Assembly: GCA_009760855.2 (NCBI GenBank)
Contig: WPIO01000003.1
Span: forward strand, 4,901,001 to 4,965,000
Source of the DNA: Cristatella mucedo
Lineage: Eukaryota > Bryozoa > Phylactolaemata > Cristatellidae
Reading direction: 5' to 3'
DNA: 64,000 nt
Each line of letters opens with the position of its first letter. The first letter of the stretch is position 1. The translations under genes were made by a program, and so were the position numbers. The notes beneath the pieces were generated by a model. It had not been told where the DNA came from. It saw nothing but the letters and a program-made list of their open reading frames with translations, and did not search any database. Of this stretch, positions 23,492 through 36,289 are shown piece after piece.

Positions 23492-25279
23492 TGAAAGAGG
23501 TCTTAGCGGAGCAATAATAGACTGCAGCAACAGAGGCAACTGGAATGATGCCTGAGTTTAGCATCGAGATTGAGTTTAGTAAATTTTGGAGAGATAGCCA
23601 CTACGGAACCATAGACAACGATCTCCAAGGAAACTTGGAGTCAAAAGTAAAACCTATGCAATTGCACTGGATCGGCACATTTGGAATGCTCACTAATGGA
23701 AACATTAGAACGAGAAATGACGACATAATGAGCGACCAAAAGCTTTGAGGTTTAACTAAGATTATTATACAGAAAGGTCATGACGTAGGCTAGCATAGTG
23801 TTCGATGTCTGATATTCTTTCCATACGAGAAATAATCTCTGTGGAAATTGGTAAGCCATGATTGCAAAGCTAGGGCTCATCACTATGGCAGCACTGTTAG
23901 CTTCAATAATTCAACATAGAAGGCACATGGCCATATGAGTGGCTTCATTAGTACTTTGATTAAAAAAGCTAAAACCAATACTCTTGCATTTCAGTTGCTG
24001 CATAAATAATCATGGCTCAAAGAGCAATATACTACTGAAAATATATGATCGAAACGTTTTATGGAGAGATGAACTGAACATATTATTAGGGCCAAAACAA
24101 TTTATACCTAGGTACTAACATATAATAATCTGCATCTAATAAAAATGTGAGATTAGCACAGAGTCTTCTCAGTCGTTTGCATTTAAACCTAAAAGTAGCT
24201 AGCAAGACAAGAGCTGTTGCAAGAAAGTGGCATCCAGCCACTAAGAATGTTCTGACAGATGATTGATAATGCTCAGTTGAAACATTCTGTTCTGACTCTG
24301 CAACTGAAAAGTTGCCTCAGTGTACTAATGACACGAATACAGAAAATTATTTCGATTTCCGAATCCCATCGGTAAGGATTACTTGAGCATAGTTGAAACA
24401 GGAAACACGATTCGGAGTCTTTTGATCCAAAAATTAGCACCTGATTAATCTGGAAGTGAGCTTCATAGGTTTGCCAGTGATGCACTCAGAATTCAGTTGC
24501 ATCTATTTAGGTTACTATGTTGCACAACTGCATTCTTCCGGTCAAAGCATACAGCTCTTATTCAACATGAATACGCTGTGAGCCAATGAGTTTGAGGAAA
24601 TCGTTTTGCGTTTTAGAATGCTTGCATTCTAAAGCAAAAATGAGTTATATTAATTAACTGCAATATAGGCAAGTCAGTCAAAGAGAATCTCAGAAGCATG
24701 TACAGCAAAGCTATGCAGCAGAAGTGAAAAGCTCAAATTTGGCTGTGCAATAATCCACAAAAGACATAAGCAAATGACCAGACGTTACTTTCCAAGGATG
24801 CTGTGAAATAATGGAATCGCCTGCAGTTACAACGAATGCAGCTAACGATGGGTGCCGAAAGCGACAGATTATTGTGGGCCGGTTCGTAGCAGTTTACGAG
24901 CAAGCACCAAGGCAGGGGCCTGCCGGGGCTTGAAACTGTCGTGGCGTTTTAAAATTAGCAGAGCCCAGAGATCACGGTAGAGCCAACCCTGATATATGCT
25001 TGCAATCACTAGCATTGGTCTAAACCCCGATGGTGAACCTGCGCCTCGATTAAAGATTTAAATATCTAGCAGGGTAGCCGCAACAACACACCTGGCAAGT
25101 TAAAGTTGATTGAGCTTGTTGTCGCTCTATGCCGGTATGATCTGTCGCCTCTTGGGAAAGATAGTCTCTTCCTCAAGCACGTCCAGCTGCACTTCCAAGC
25201 TTTAATGCATGTTATTATCTTAGATTAAAATCTCAGCGAACATTCTCAAGAGTTTTTATCTCTTTAAATTGATTGAAAC
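23492..25279. other. Unassigned sequence
   Basis: No gene, exon pair or known repeat copy identified. Confidence 0.4.
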
Positions 25280-25475
25280 ACTCGGCTGGTGGCAATCTTT
25301 GCATGCTGACTCTGTGCTTGTCCCCTCTATCCCAGTTCTGTTTTTTGTCATCGAGAGCAATAAAGCTAACATTCTACCACACTTATTTAAAAGCATATTA
25401 TTATGGAAGAAACTAGAACAAGATTCAGTTCTCTAAGATCGCTATACATCTGTATTAATCTTATTATTATTGTGC
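25280..25475 (+). mobile_element. L2-A 3' UTR/tail fragment
   Basis: Contains 'tttgcatgctgactctgtgc' and a degenerate tail ('agattcagttctctaagatcgct') followed by TTATTATTATT near 25460-25470. Old, 3'-only copy. Confidence 0.65.
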
Positions 25476-25639
25476 TTGGCTCAAAGCCTAGCATCCCCGA
25501 ATTATTGTAGCACAGTAATCGGCCTGTTTGCCTGCTAATGTCTACGGTCGGCGCTCCTGTGTGCTGTCTCATTTAGCTCATATTCATTTGGTCCTGACAA
25601 AACATGGCTTTCGAATTAACTCTATCGCTTACGTTAACT

Positions 25640-28600
25640 TGTATGAGCAGCAATAGATCTCCCTGCCTTTATTCAACCACATCCTTGCTCCAAGCACCTT
25701 AGTTTCTCCCAGCCCTCGAGAGACTCTTTTGGAGACTCCTAGTGTGGTGTGGACCTTTACCTGATTTATCAGCAATATCTTCGGATATCCGGCTGCTATC
25801 TTTGCTGTGACTATTTATGTGTTACCCACGGGCCTTCTTCAGCAGGCCAGTGATAACCTTCCTGCATCATACTTTCACCCTAAAACAAACTCAGCTATCA
25901 AACCTACGACCAGTAAGTTTAAAGCACTGAATAGTACTCGCGGCAGTAGTAGCTCAACTGCCGTGGACCAGCACTTTGTGAAACTTTGACCAGCGGCCGT
26001 TACTACTTACCTAAACTTGGATGATGCCTTGTTCCACTAGCTGTATATCTAGGACCACTTCATCTAGGTTCTGATTCTATCAATACATGCACTCTGACAT
26101 GGTTGGTAGCGGTTTGCAAGTGTTGTTCGCGAATCGTTTGGCTATAAGGAGGGCAGTTTTTTGCATGGGCCATCGTTTGAATCACTTGCAATCAGGTCTT
26201 CATCAAAGACTATGCCTTTCACTGTTGTGATACACCAGCCTCCTTCCGGCTGTGCAAACTTGTTTACAGAGAAGTTTTCCGAGTTCCTTGCTAAAATATT
26301 TGCGTGTGAAAGGCCGTTAGTGATTGCTGGAGACTAAAATATTCACGTTAACAACCCTATCAACAGCCAGGTCAGCTTATTTCTTGACGGTCTGTAGAAT
26401 TTCTGTTTGGTCCAACACGTCAATCATACTGCCCACGTCGATGGCCATATTCTAGATCACGTGGTTACTAAAGATGTCCTCAGTTCTGACCTTACAGGGT
26501 TGCCCACTAACCATCTCAGATCATTGTTCAGTCTAGTTTACTGTTCGTGCTCCCTTGTGTGTACTGGGTAAAGTTGAACTTGTCAAGAGACGTAACTTAC
26601 AAAGCATTGACAAAGACAAGCTTTTTCAATCTGTTTGTATTGCAGGTCTTCTTGATCTGCATTCCGAATCGACCTGCACTATCAATACCCCACAAACATG
26701 CAGTGAACATGACACTCACGAGTACTCTTGAAAATCATGCTATCCTTCATTTTATCCGTGTACAAAGTCGTGTAGATTCCTTTCAATTTACAAAAACTCC
26801 TAAAAATGTGCCGGGTTAAGTGCAGGCTTGAACTATGCTTCAATTAATTGAGGTCTGATGCAGATCTAGTCAATTTCAAGGAATTCCTTCAAGTTTACGC
26901 CTGGAAGCTTAAACAACAAAGGCTTCTTGTTTCACTCGAAAGCTGAATTCCTAGCAGTCAGACCATAAACTGATTTATAAGACAGTAAACGATGTACTGA
27001 CCAATGCTGAGAAGCCTGATTCCCCAGATATTAACGGCTCCGCCTAAATGCTTTCAGCCTTCATTACTGAAGAGATTGTACACATTCATGCCTCCATTGA
27101 GCACCCTCCGGCTAGAGCCATTGTAGCATTACAACCTGTGACCTTCCTTAAAAAGTTTCCCGAGGTTTTGTGTATGCGATGTGGATACCTTCAAAGGGTC
27201 AAACGAAATGAGCTGTCTCCTTAAGACCCTATACCTTCGTCTCTGCGGTCTCCACTGGCAGACCAACGTAGCCTTGCTATAACCGAAATTGTTAATGCTT
27301 CTTTGAGAAAAGGGTTGTCCCCAAGTCCTTCGAATCAGCAATCGTTAGACCCATACTTTAAAACCCTGGATATATACAGAGGTCCTTGCAACTATCGCCC
27401 AGTTTCCTTTTTTCATTCTTGTTACAGATTCTTATAAAGAAATTTGCTAAGCAGCTGGTAGACCGTGTTGAAAAAAACGAAATGTCAGAAACACTTCAAG
27501 CTGTGTTTACGAGGCAGCACTCCACCTAAACTGCTCTCCTCCGTGCTAACAGTGACCATGTAAGTGGCAACGATGACAGGAATGTCACTGCCCTATTTCT
27601 GCTAAATCTGTCAGCGATGTGCTACTTGAACGATTGAGAACAACGATCAATCTGGCACACGAAGCAATGGCGTTGTTCAAATCGTACTTGTCTGATCGTG
27701 TTCAATCCGTGTCGTTAGGGGTCAAGTCTCACACACGAGACGATTCACCTGTGGAGTTTCTCAGGGGTCTATACTTGGTTTCATGCTGTTCATCACCTTT
27801 ACTCAAGCTCTGAGAAAAGTGATGAAGGCCCATGGCATAGGATATCACTTTTATGCTGACGATACTCAGCTGTACTTACCATTCAAACAATCTGATGCAG
27901 CAAATGAGAAACTAATGTTTGCCTTGTCGAAATTTGATCCTGGATGTCTCAAAACTTCTTGAAAGTAAATGACGGTGAACAAAAAACTGCTGGTCATATG
28001 ACACCCTAAGACTGCGGCTGTATTTAAAGCCTTTGCTCGTCTAATAGAAGATGCTGTCGTGCGACCATCACCAAGTGCTCGAAATCGAGGTGTCGTTTTG
28101 ACAGCTGCCTATATTTTAGAGGCTTCATTCAGAAGACTACTTCTACAGCTAGCCATTACGTCCGACCCTAATCGAAGATTAGCAGCTCTTTTCTACAGTG
28201 GATTGCAAAAATTTTAACTATAAATTCAATTATGTCTCGGCTCGATGATAATTGAAATTTCCTTTTGGCTGGGCTAACTAAGAAAGTAATTAAGCCACTG
28301 CATCTAACTATGACTGGGGCTGCAAGACTAGTTTTCAAGTCCGAGAGGTTTGAGCACGTGTCTCCTTTGCCAAAAGAGCTTGGGTAGATGCCGGTTGAGT
28401 AATTGATGCAGAGAAAGGTTCTTAAACTGACCCACAAGGCCCACCACAGATTGGCTTCTTCGTACCTAGCTGAACTGCAGCACCAGTTCCAGCCTGTTTG
28501 CATCATCAGGTCCTTCGTGGACAATAAATTAGCTGTTCCATTCCTCCACTAAAAGACTGTTGGCGGCAGAAGTTTTAACTCTGCGGGTCCTATACTGTGG

Positions 28601-28885
28601 CACTCCCTCAACAATTCTTAAGCAACGACAATTACTGTCCTGCTGCCGACTATGGTTCATCCTTTTTCCGGGGTCCTGAGCTGCTACTTCCATGTTACTC
28701 ACTACCTCAACTGCTCTCCTGACTCAGCGATGATTCCCACTTGCTGTTAGTTGTGCGAGACGAAGTCTGCCGGCTACCAAATGTGCATCAAAAGCCGCCT
28801 AGGCTGTGAGTGGGCTTTAGGCGACTCTCCTTCGTAACACCTACATTGTCGGTATGGTTTTGTGGAGTTACAGAGGGAGATACAT
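25640..28885 (+). mobile_element. L2-B LINE, longest copy (endonuclease + RT, decayed)
   Basis: Longest L2-B copy, about 3.2 kb; its 5' limit is uncertain. An AP-endonuclease-like segment lies at about 26160-26520, with VIHQPPSG near 26230-26260, a LVIAGD-like motif near 26320 and a LDHVVT block near 26455. The RT follows from about 27360: 'YRPVS'-like near 27396, and HFYADDTQLYLPF with the catalytic YADD at 27852-27863. The C-terminal SSYLAELQ...VPF...GGRSFNSAGPILWHSL block lies at about 28455-28610. The 3' UTR ends in 'ttgtggagttacagagggagatac'. Multiple stops and frameshifts make it non-coding today. The tail differs from L2-A, so it is a separate lineage within the L2-like group. Confidence 0.88.
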
Positions 28886-29439
28886 TACAAGAGGATAGAC
28901 AGACGTTGCTTACATTGATAGTCTCTGTGGTCAATACTAATTAGTAACTTGGTTTTTGTATTAACTAGTTTCATTAGTTCCCTAGATGTAAATAAACTAT
29001 CACTTTATTTGCTGTATTCAATCGACTTTCTTTTAGTCACAGACGGAGATATATTACATTAGTTTAAACCAACTGGGAGTCATATGTTGGTGATCATGGT
29101 TACCAGTAAGCACTGCTTCTTTGCAGATTATTTGCCCTCTCGTGCCCTCATTATTGCAGGGTGAAGTCTGAACTTCAGGTGATGAACCTTTGTTTACGAC
29201 TGTGTCTGTCCGTGTGTTTGTACTTTTCCCGTTCTTCCTGTAGCTCCCGTACTCAAATCGTGGCAATCAAAACGATATAGCTTGATTTATTCATCGAACT
29301 TACTTTACTGACTTCGCAAACACTGACCTGTAGACCATACTGCATTCTTTGTACAACTTCAAGTGATGCGATTGCATCTACTTTTCGGCTACGTTTAATA
29401 ATTTAAGTATTATACAGGGTACGCAACGTGAGTCATATA
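28886..29439. other. Unassigned, with a solo L2-B terminal motif
   Basis: The L2-B terminal motif 'cacagacggagatatattac' recurs alone at 29037-29056, about 170 bp after the main copy ends, suggesting a very short second insertion or a split tail. The rest is unassigned. Confidence 0.4.
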
Positions 29440-29545
29440 CAACTCTTTGCAGCAACTGTACACCATCTAGAAAGAGATTGTTTTTTTCTGATGGAAGTAA
29501 ATTGAGTGCATTAATAATAATATTATTATTTTTATTATTATAAAA
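29440..29545 (+). mobile_element. L2-A tail fragment
   Basis: A 3' tail remnant ('tctagaaagagattg', 'gatggaagtaaattgagtgc') ending in a TAATAATATTATTATT run. Confidence 0.65.
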
Positions 29546-29764
29546 CAGTAGCTAATTCGGCGTGACAAAGTTAGCTGATAGATGGAGATCAGTGGTCTTA
29601 CCTACAGCATGAATTAAAGTCAGCCTCAAATTAGATGGCTCTTTTCGAAGAATATTCTCGGGGCATTAACTGGTTAAGCACCCCTTGCAATATCGGCCTA
29701 TTGAAGGATGTATGAGTGCTTGGCTGATGACAATAAAAGCTCAGTTATTCAAAAGGTTAGAGTG

Positions 29765-29920
29765 ATCGGGCTTGCTTAGGAGAGCATGCAATTACGATTG
29801 ATGGTAGCAATCACAGTATCACATCCCAAAAGCACACAAAGGACGAATAACACAAAATCCTGTGATAATGAGATGCGTTTGTAACTTTTTTAAGTGGCGT
29901 CTAGTCACGGGGTATCGTGA
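29765..29920 (-). mobile_element. L2-A 3' UTR, left part of a split copy
   Basis: Minus-strand 3' UTR blocks: 'gagcatgcaattacgattga', 'acacaaaggacgaataacac', 'gatgcgtttgtaacttttttaagtgg'. The family sequence resumes at 30405 with 'ccaggctttgagagcaaagaagc', so 29921-30404 is an insertion within one L2-A copy. Confidence 0.65.
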
Positions 29921-30221
29921 CTGTTACTTTACTGTTGCTCTGGCTGCAGCAGTTCTAGTGGAGTCTCACAGAGGCACAAGAGTGGACTTCAACGGTCAAC
30001 AGAGCTCTCCATTTATTGCTCTCACTCCTTCATATACGATATTTCGCTGAGACACTACAGTTGAGCTCATGCCTCTGCTGCAGGTAACTTGACCTACACC
30101 ACAGGCGAGATGCTACACTGAGGCAGCTGCCCAACCTTCGGCTGCTGGTGGCTGTATGTTAGCAGCAGGAAGCTGAGCTAATTACCACAGCAGCAACAGG
30201 CCTGAGCCACTCTAACAGTCA
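29921..30221. other. Unclassified inserted sequence next to SINE
   Basis: About 300 bp between the left half of a split L2-A copy and the SINE head. It is relatively GC-rich with several GCAGCAG/GCTGCTG runs. It is either an independent insertion or part of a longer composite element with the SINE. Confidence 0.35.
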
Positions 30222-30404
30222 TAACGGCTCACTAGGTAAGGTGGTGGCTTTTCAGGACCTTAGCCCCGAGGTCGTGGGTTCGAATCTTGTGGTGGGCGAT
30301 CCTTTATCGACACTGCAAGTGGTGGTGATAGCCGTAAAGGCTCTTCTGTCACACTGCACAAAGCGGCTGTTAAATCAGCTAGTATTTATTTATTTATTTA
30401 TTTA
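30222..30404 (+). mobile_element. tRNA-derived SINE, copy 1
   Basis: The head resembles a tRNA: A-box-like GGCTCACTAGG at about 30226 and B box GGTTCGAATC at 30277-30286. Between them is a GGACCT...GAGGTCG pair like an anticodon arm. The body ('cctttatcgacactgcaagtggtggtgatagccgtaaaggctcttctg') is shared with the copies at 44119-44277 and 60072-60206. It can fold as TATC-ACC/GGTGATA within CCTTTA...TAAAGG. It ends in 'ttaaatcagctag' plus (ATTT)n to 30404. Confidence 0.82.
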
Positions 30405-30870
30405 GGCCAGTCAGAATCCAGATCCAGGCTTTGAGAGCAAAGAAGCTAAAGGCAAGGTCTTGAAAGAATTCAACGTTTGTACGAGGTGATAAATCATCTA
30501 GGGGTCAGCTGCATAAAAAGAAATAGGCATCTATCAGTCAGTTAGTCAAGGTTAGATCGTAGTATGAGTGGTTGGGGCGTAGTACGAAAACTGACAACTA
30601 AAGCTGGTACTGAGAGGTGCTTACCTCTGTGACCATAAAAAGTAGACACTTGAACATTTCGGATAGGAACTTGTCCGAGTAGGTACGGTCACTCTTTATT
30701 GCTGCAAAGCCCTGATACCATTTTAATATCTTCGGATATTTTGACAGCATCTGTGGCTCTCGAGCTATGTTTCTAGGTCACAGCTTCTTCGACGTTTGTT
30801 ACAAGAGGACTAGTTAGACGGTCATTATAAGTGCTGCATTTGTGGCCGAATAAACGTATACAGAAGCAGG
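30405..30870 (-). mobile_element. L2-A LINE, right part of a split copy
   Basis: Resumes the minus-strand L2-A C-terminal coding region immediately after the SINE tail: 'gctttgagagcaaagaagct' and 'caacgtttgtacgaggtgat' match the equivalents at 48380-48445. The sequence then decays; the limit near 30870 is approximate. Confidence 0.6.
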
Positions 30871-32059
30871 TAAAGTTGATGGCATACAACTTCTAGAAAT
30901 AGATCAACATTTCAAAGTTTTTGAAAGTTCGCCTATTAAAAGACAAACAGTTGTACATGCAATCTCAAGTTTGGCTGACCGACAGACAAACTGATAATTG
31001 TAAACCACATTATTTTGTAAGGCATACACTTTTTTTACTCCAGAAGTTGTACGGCGTTATCCATCGTATGTTTTTTTGTAATTCAACAGAGTTGCATGTT
31101 CATGGTCAGCTTTCATAGTAAAACCTACTCAGCCCTACATAGACCTTAGACCTCGCTTGCAACTATAAAACAAATGCATTTAATAATGATCCACCCAATC
31201 GGGATCAACTCTCCGACTGGTCACAATAACGATCAAAAATCGTAAACCAAATACAGCAAAGATTCCTCCTTTGTGTTAGGATCTGTGGATGCTGCAAACT
31301 GATACCTAAGACAAACACTCCTTTATTTGCAATGCACCTGTATAATCTGGTTGCATTACCCCAGTTTCTATCTGATCTAATCGAAAACGAATAACCTTCA
31401 AGGCCAATGTAATCTAAAGGTAGAATATAACTTACCGTTGCTGGGATAAAGGTAGCTGGGAGTTCACTTATCACCGAACCTTTTGAATTGTGGGTCCACT
31501 CACCCGGTTTCTATGGCGACCATTGGCCACGACAGAGCCACTGACCTCAAACCATCGGACCCTGCTTCATAGCACAGTACTTAGCTCGTCGCCCACTGGT
31601 AATTAGTCTCAAAATTTTGATCCAATTATATCTACGGATAGTTAAGAGAGTTTATTGTATCATCTATGCCATTTGCATTCTAAATTTATTTTGGGACAGC
31701 ATAAGTATAGCAAAGAATACGCCAAGGTTAGGTGGCCCCATAGGACTGTGTCGCTTTAGCTAGTAGCTAGCGCTCATGCTCTGGTAGTGCTATCTAATAA
31801 TCTAGTAATGCTGACTTAGTCCTAAAAATAGGTATCTCTAGATGTATTGAATAATTCGCGTGATACATAACACTAGCTGAGTTGTAGTCTCCCTTCCGTG
31901 TTTAAACAATTACCACGAACCTGTCACTGTTTCGGTTTTCACCTTCATCTCTGCCGTTGTATAGATTTTTTTCTCTGATTGTAATTGACCGATCAATCAA
32001 AATTTCTTTTGAGCAATTATTTGTCATTGCATTTATTTCCGACCGTCTCTTTTGCATAT
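30871..32059. other. Unassigned sequence
   Basis: No gene identified. A minus-strand B-box-like GGTTTGAGGTC near 31538-31548 has no convincing A box and is not called. Confidence 0.4.
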
Positions 32060-33010
32060 ATAAGTTAGGTAGATAGGCTAATTTTGATCATGAACTGACT
32101 GTGCTTGTCATGCTAAGCCGTTGCTATCCTTTCATTCACGTCTGAAAATGTCAGGTATAGCCTAAAATGATCTGATCAATTTGAGTGTTTAAAGTACACG
32201 AACATTGGTATATGTCGTGAATCGCATGGCTATAATAGGACCTGCATTTGTTCTCCAGGGCATCGCTTGAATCAGTCGCTATCAGTTTTCCTTGAAATGC
32301 GGTGCCTCATTCACCTGTAATATATCAAACCTATTCTGGCTATCTGATGCGTTCATTGTTCGTTGTTCTTACAAGTTCGTGGAGGCGATGTTTGAGTTCC
32401 TCAAAACTATTCGTGAGTGGCAGGCCATTATTGATTGCTGGAAACTTAAAAGAATTCTTATCCACAATAGAAGAAGTTACCAAGCTAATTTCTCGACTGT
32501 CATAAGAGCTTTGTATTGATCCAAAAAGTTAATCAGACATTTATTTTTGACTGCCTTGTTCTTAATGTTGTAGTCACAAGAGATACCTTCACTGCTAAAA
32601 TCTTTGTAAGCCTGCTGACCATCGCTGGTCATAGCCCAATCTCGCTTGCCATTCCTGTCCCATCGTGTATTAATATCGAGTTTCTCCAGGTAGGCCACAT
32701 AAGAATCGTATATAATAGGATGTGAAATTTCCAAAATTTACTTATGATGCTGGTTTTCTTTATCTGCTTCCAGACTCATCTGATAACACTGATGCCTTTA
32801 ATAATACAGTAGCCTCAAAAATCAATGAAGCTCCGGATAGCAATCTGATCTCAATTACACTTTCTTATGGTGATTTCTCTCAATTTGCGAATAACTTCAA
32901 ATATGCTTTCACTAAAGTTAAATCCGACTCTTGTATTGGGGGTCTGACAAAAATCTTGCCCGTTTCAAAGAGTTCCTCGGCGGAAAGTTTGGAAGCTTGC
33001 AAAATCGAGG
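32060..33010 (+). mobile_element. L2-B endonuclease-region fragment
   Basis: In frame 32302-32505 there is a SSSKLFVSGRPLLIAGNLKEFL stretch (broken up in other frames). It parallels FSEFLAKIFACERPLVIAGD...IHV of the L2-B copy at 25640-28885. FDCLVLNVVVTRD near 32540-32590 parallels its LDHVVTKD block. The preceding 'gggcatcgcttgaatcag' matches 26160-26180. No RT follows, so it is an internally truncated copy. Confidence 0.65.
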
Positions 33011-33647
33011 GCTAAAGGAAATTTCATAAGGTGGGCTAGCGTTTATTAGCTGGATACCTTGCATTCAACTGAAAACTGCTTATTCATTCTCTTGCAAGGC
33101 CAAGTTCAAGATTTATTTCTCATATGGTGACATTAAAATTTCCAAATTTTATTATTATAGTTATTATTATCGTGTCGAAGCCTATGTACCAAGAGACGGC
33201 CCCTGTATACCATATTTCAAACGATCTTCATAGCTGGTCCCTTTAAGAGAGCAATCACCAGATTCAATTAGAGACGAAAATTAATTCGGCATGTACCCAT
33301 CAATGGCTTGGGACGCAGTATTTCAGAGCCTACTAAATATATTCGAAAGTGATTTGGAAGGCCGAATCTTGCTGCACACCTAAATGCTAATGGTTCTAGT
33401 TTGCCTCCAAATGCAATGGGGTTGTTCTTAAACCGCAGATAAGGTTAAAAATTAAGTTCAAGCCTGTGCAGGTGTCCATGTGAGCAGTGACTCTTCTTTA
33501 GGCAGCTCTCATAACACTTTCTATTATTTCTATCAGTGCTGTCGCCAACCGAAAGTATAATAAAATACAAAGAAACCACAAGACAGGTTAGCAATTTATT
33601 TTCCTAGCCAATCCGTCATAGATATAGTGTCTCATTCATTATATTTC

Positions 33648-33650
<3 letters not shown>
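33011..33650. other. Unassigned sequence
   Basis: Nothing recognised apart from a TTATTATTATAG run near 33150 that could be the residue of a LINE tail. Confidence 0.35.
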
Positions 33651-33690
<40 letters not shown>

Positions 33691-33731
33691 ATATATATAT
33701 ATATATATGTGTATATATATATATATATATA
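33651..33731. repeat. (TA)n/(GT)n microsatellite
   Basis: Alternating TA with short GTGTGTGT and GTGTA interruptions. The Tyr/Ile-rich translation on the minus strand is an artefact. Confidence 0.95.
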
Positions 33732-35814
33732 CTGCCACTAAGTCGATACTGAATACTGAAGCTGATTAGTATCGTGTCACAAGAACTGGATAGCAACTTT
33801 CCAATAATGGACACGTCGCTTCAGCATGCACTCAACGGCAATATTAAACATTCCTTGCTGTCTCTGTCTTTAGCAAGTAATGATCCGGCATGGATACAAG
33901 CATCTCGTGATTCCTTACTGGGGATTAGTGTGCTGGTCACATAAATAGTATACAAATTTACAGCTGTAATCTTACATTGACCTGCAATTCGGCCCCAAAG
34001 TATACAATTTACGAAAGTAGATGTACGTTATTTTATCAAAAACTAGAACACATACCATTTAATATTAGCGATCAGTAACTGAACTCTATTTTGCTTTGAA
34101 AAGTGAAGCTGAGTTATCACCGATATAGCAAGGGAGTCTGCCTCATTGAGAACCGAGACGACTAGCAGATATACATTTGCGTAGGGCTTGATATAGTTAG
34201 CCCTATCCCCATCTAGCTTGGATGTCGTGGACAGGGAAAAGGGTGCCATCCGGGGGGTACTATTTAGAAGGTGGCTACCGAGTGGCTGACCGAGCTTGCA
34301 AATGGCTATGGGTAGAGATGTAGTGAGACTAGCTGGTCTGATTTGGGAGTACGAGACACCGGTCTTTACTTGGGTGATCAGATCGGAACTGTATATCCAT
34401 CATAGGAGTATGCACCGTGCCGATTGTGTAGGATCCTATGGTAGTGGATTTCTTGCAGTTGGAGGGCTTTCGGAACTTACATTCAACGAGACAGCACAAG
34501 CTGGCAAGCAGTGGTCATTGCTAAGAGAGACAACAAAGGGTAAAGTAGTACAGAGAGCTCAGGCTGCTGTAATGCCATGACTACCCTTACCTCAACCCCT
34601 TAAGATCAAGTGACATGAGATCACATACGCTTGTAGACAATATGAAGCTTTATCCATTTATAGCTAAAGGATTCCATGCAAATATGACTTTAGGTATGCA
34701 GATGCAGACTAACTGGAAAACCTAGCTTATTATATTGGTAGGTTGCTTTCGAATGCGTTCCGAAGCTTCCTCCTTTACAGCTTTGGCTATAATAACTACG
34801 AACCCTAAACTCGGCAATCAGGGGTCGGGCTTATCAGCAAGGTCAATGAACACTCCGGCAAGCCTTCTGAAGTGAAGTTGCAGTTTTCAGTGAAACTTCA
34901 CAGGTGCTCCCAAGTAATTATAACGACGGATCGTTTGCTTAAAATCTAGGAAATCTAAACCTGAGATACACAAGGCGCGATAAAGGTAAGTACGAATGCA
35001 GATGTGTCAAATATTCTTGGCATTAAAAATGATGGATTGGGAACATGTTCTTGTTTAGTTAGTCAGTTGAGCTCTAATAATTGTCAAAATCTGTTGATTT
35101 TGTATCGGGCGTCCACACAAACTCGTCATCGTGACTTGAGCTAATTGTTAACAGCTCTCCACGGTTGTCGACGGAATTGCACAAAGCAACCAACACGTAG
35201 TTTCCCTATAAAGAAATGGGCACACTTTATTGCTGCCCAGCTCCTGTACCTAAGGTATATGTATGCGTCTGTTTTTCGTGGCAAACACTGGGACCCGCTA
35301 GCCAAGCTTCGAGAAGCAGCTTCAGTGGCGTTTGTCAAGCGTCAGAATGACTTGCACCCTTATATACACTATGCTTGTGACCTAAGGATCTAAGTGAGAA
35401 AATATCGGAGTGAAGTTTCATCATTTGTTCATTGTGTTACCGGAACAATTGGATCTCTTTGCTCAGGCCCTGAACGGTCACATCGGCACAATCTTGTTTC
35501 CTTTGTACTAAGGGACAAGAACCAAAATATTGCTTTGTATACCCACTTGATTAGGGAGCATGTCAGCTTTGGTTTTGAGTGACTGAAAGCTGAGTTAGCT
35601 GCTGGCACTAAAACACCGCAGACTTAAAACAAGATACAATACATTCTATACTGTATCCAATCAAGAGGCATTTCTTACTTAAACTTTAGCTGACTGAAAA
35701 TAGGAGCAGTATTTTCAGAAATAAATGTCATGTCTAGAAGATAGGAAAAGCGTGCTTGTCTAGACTGAAGAGCCTTTTTAATGTACAGAACGGAAGTAAA
35801 AATTACGGTACTAT
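33732..35814. other. Unassigned sequence
   Basis: Several medium open frames (34296-34580, 35145-35582 plus) without recognised domains or paired splice sites. A match to 5S rRNA was considered around 34320-34410 and not supported. Confidence 0.35.
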
Positions 35815-36080
35815 GAATACATTTGTGCAATGCACCCTCGAAGAACTGAATCACTTTGATGGACTGGAAATAAATGTTATGAACAAATACTTAGTGGTAA
35901 TACGCACAGTGTTAAAACATATCCAGCGGTTTGTATTGGTGTACACAGTGCCATCATGTAAAACGTGGTTATTGGTCACGTTTACAGTGTCAGCACGAAT
36001 AAAGACACAGAACAAAATGACAAGTACTCACCAAATGCTGACAAAGACAAGTCAATTTAGATTCTTTGTTTGTATCTGCG
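35815..36080 (-). mobile_element. L2-A 3' UTR fragment
   Basis: The block 'gcaccctcgaagaactgaatcac' parallels 'gcaccctcagagaacttaatcac' in the copy at 62630-64000. It is followed by equivalents of the 'gtgtcagcacg' and 'acccacaaaatgctg' blocks in the same order. The long open frame that covers it is therefore not a host exon. Confidence 0.7.
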
Positions 36081-36254
36081 AGCCATTGCAACATTTAAAT
36101 CACCATTCTGGCATGGCTGTTAACTTTTTGAAACCTCACAATTGATAGCCACCTCATTTTTTTGTTCGGCAGCTCTGGTCAAATCGCTGTCTTGCTAATT
36201 TTAGCTGCAAAGACCCAATTAATTACTATCTGTGGTTGTAGTGTTATTACCAGC

Positions 36255-36255
36255 T

Positions 36256-36289
<34 letters not shown>

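Noticed and set aside
34296-34420. Resemblance to part of a 5S rRNA (GGTCTGATTTGGGAGTACGAGACACC)
   Set aside because: The order and spacing of 5S internal promoter blocks are not met and no stem structure follows.
35756-36145. A 129-codon plus-strand frame after an acceptor-like site, first considered a host exon
   Set aside because: The DNA aligns on the opposite strand with the L2-A 3' UTR ('gcaccctc.gagaact.aatcac' and following blocks).
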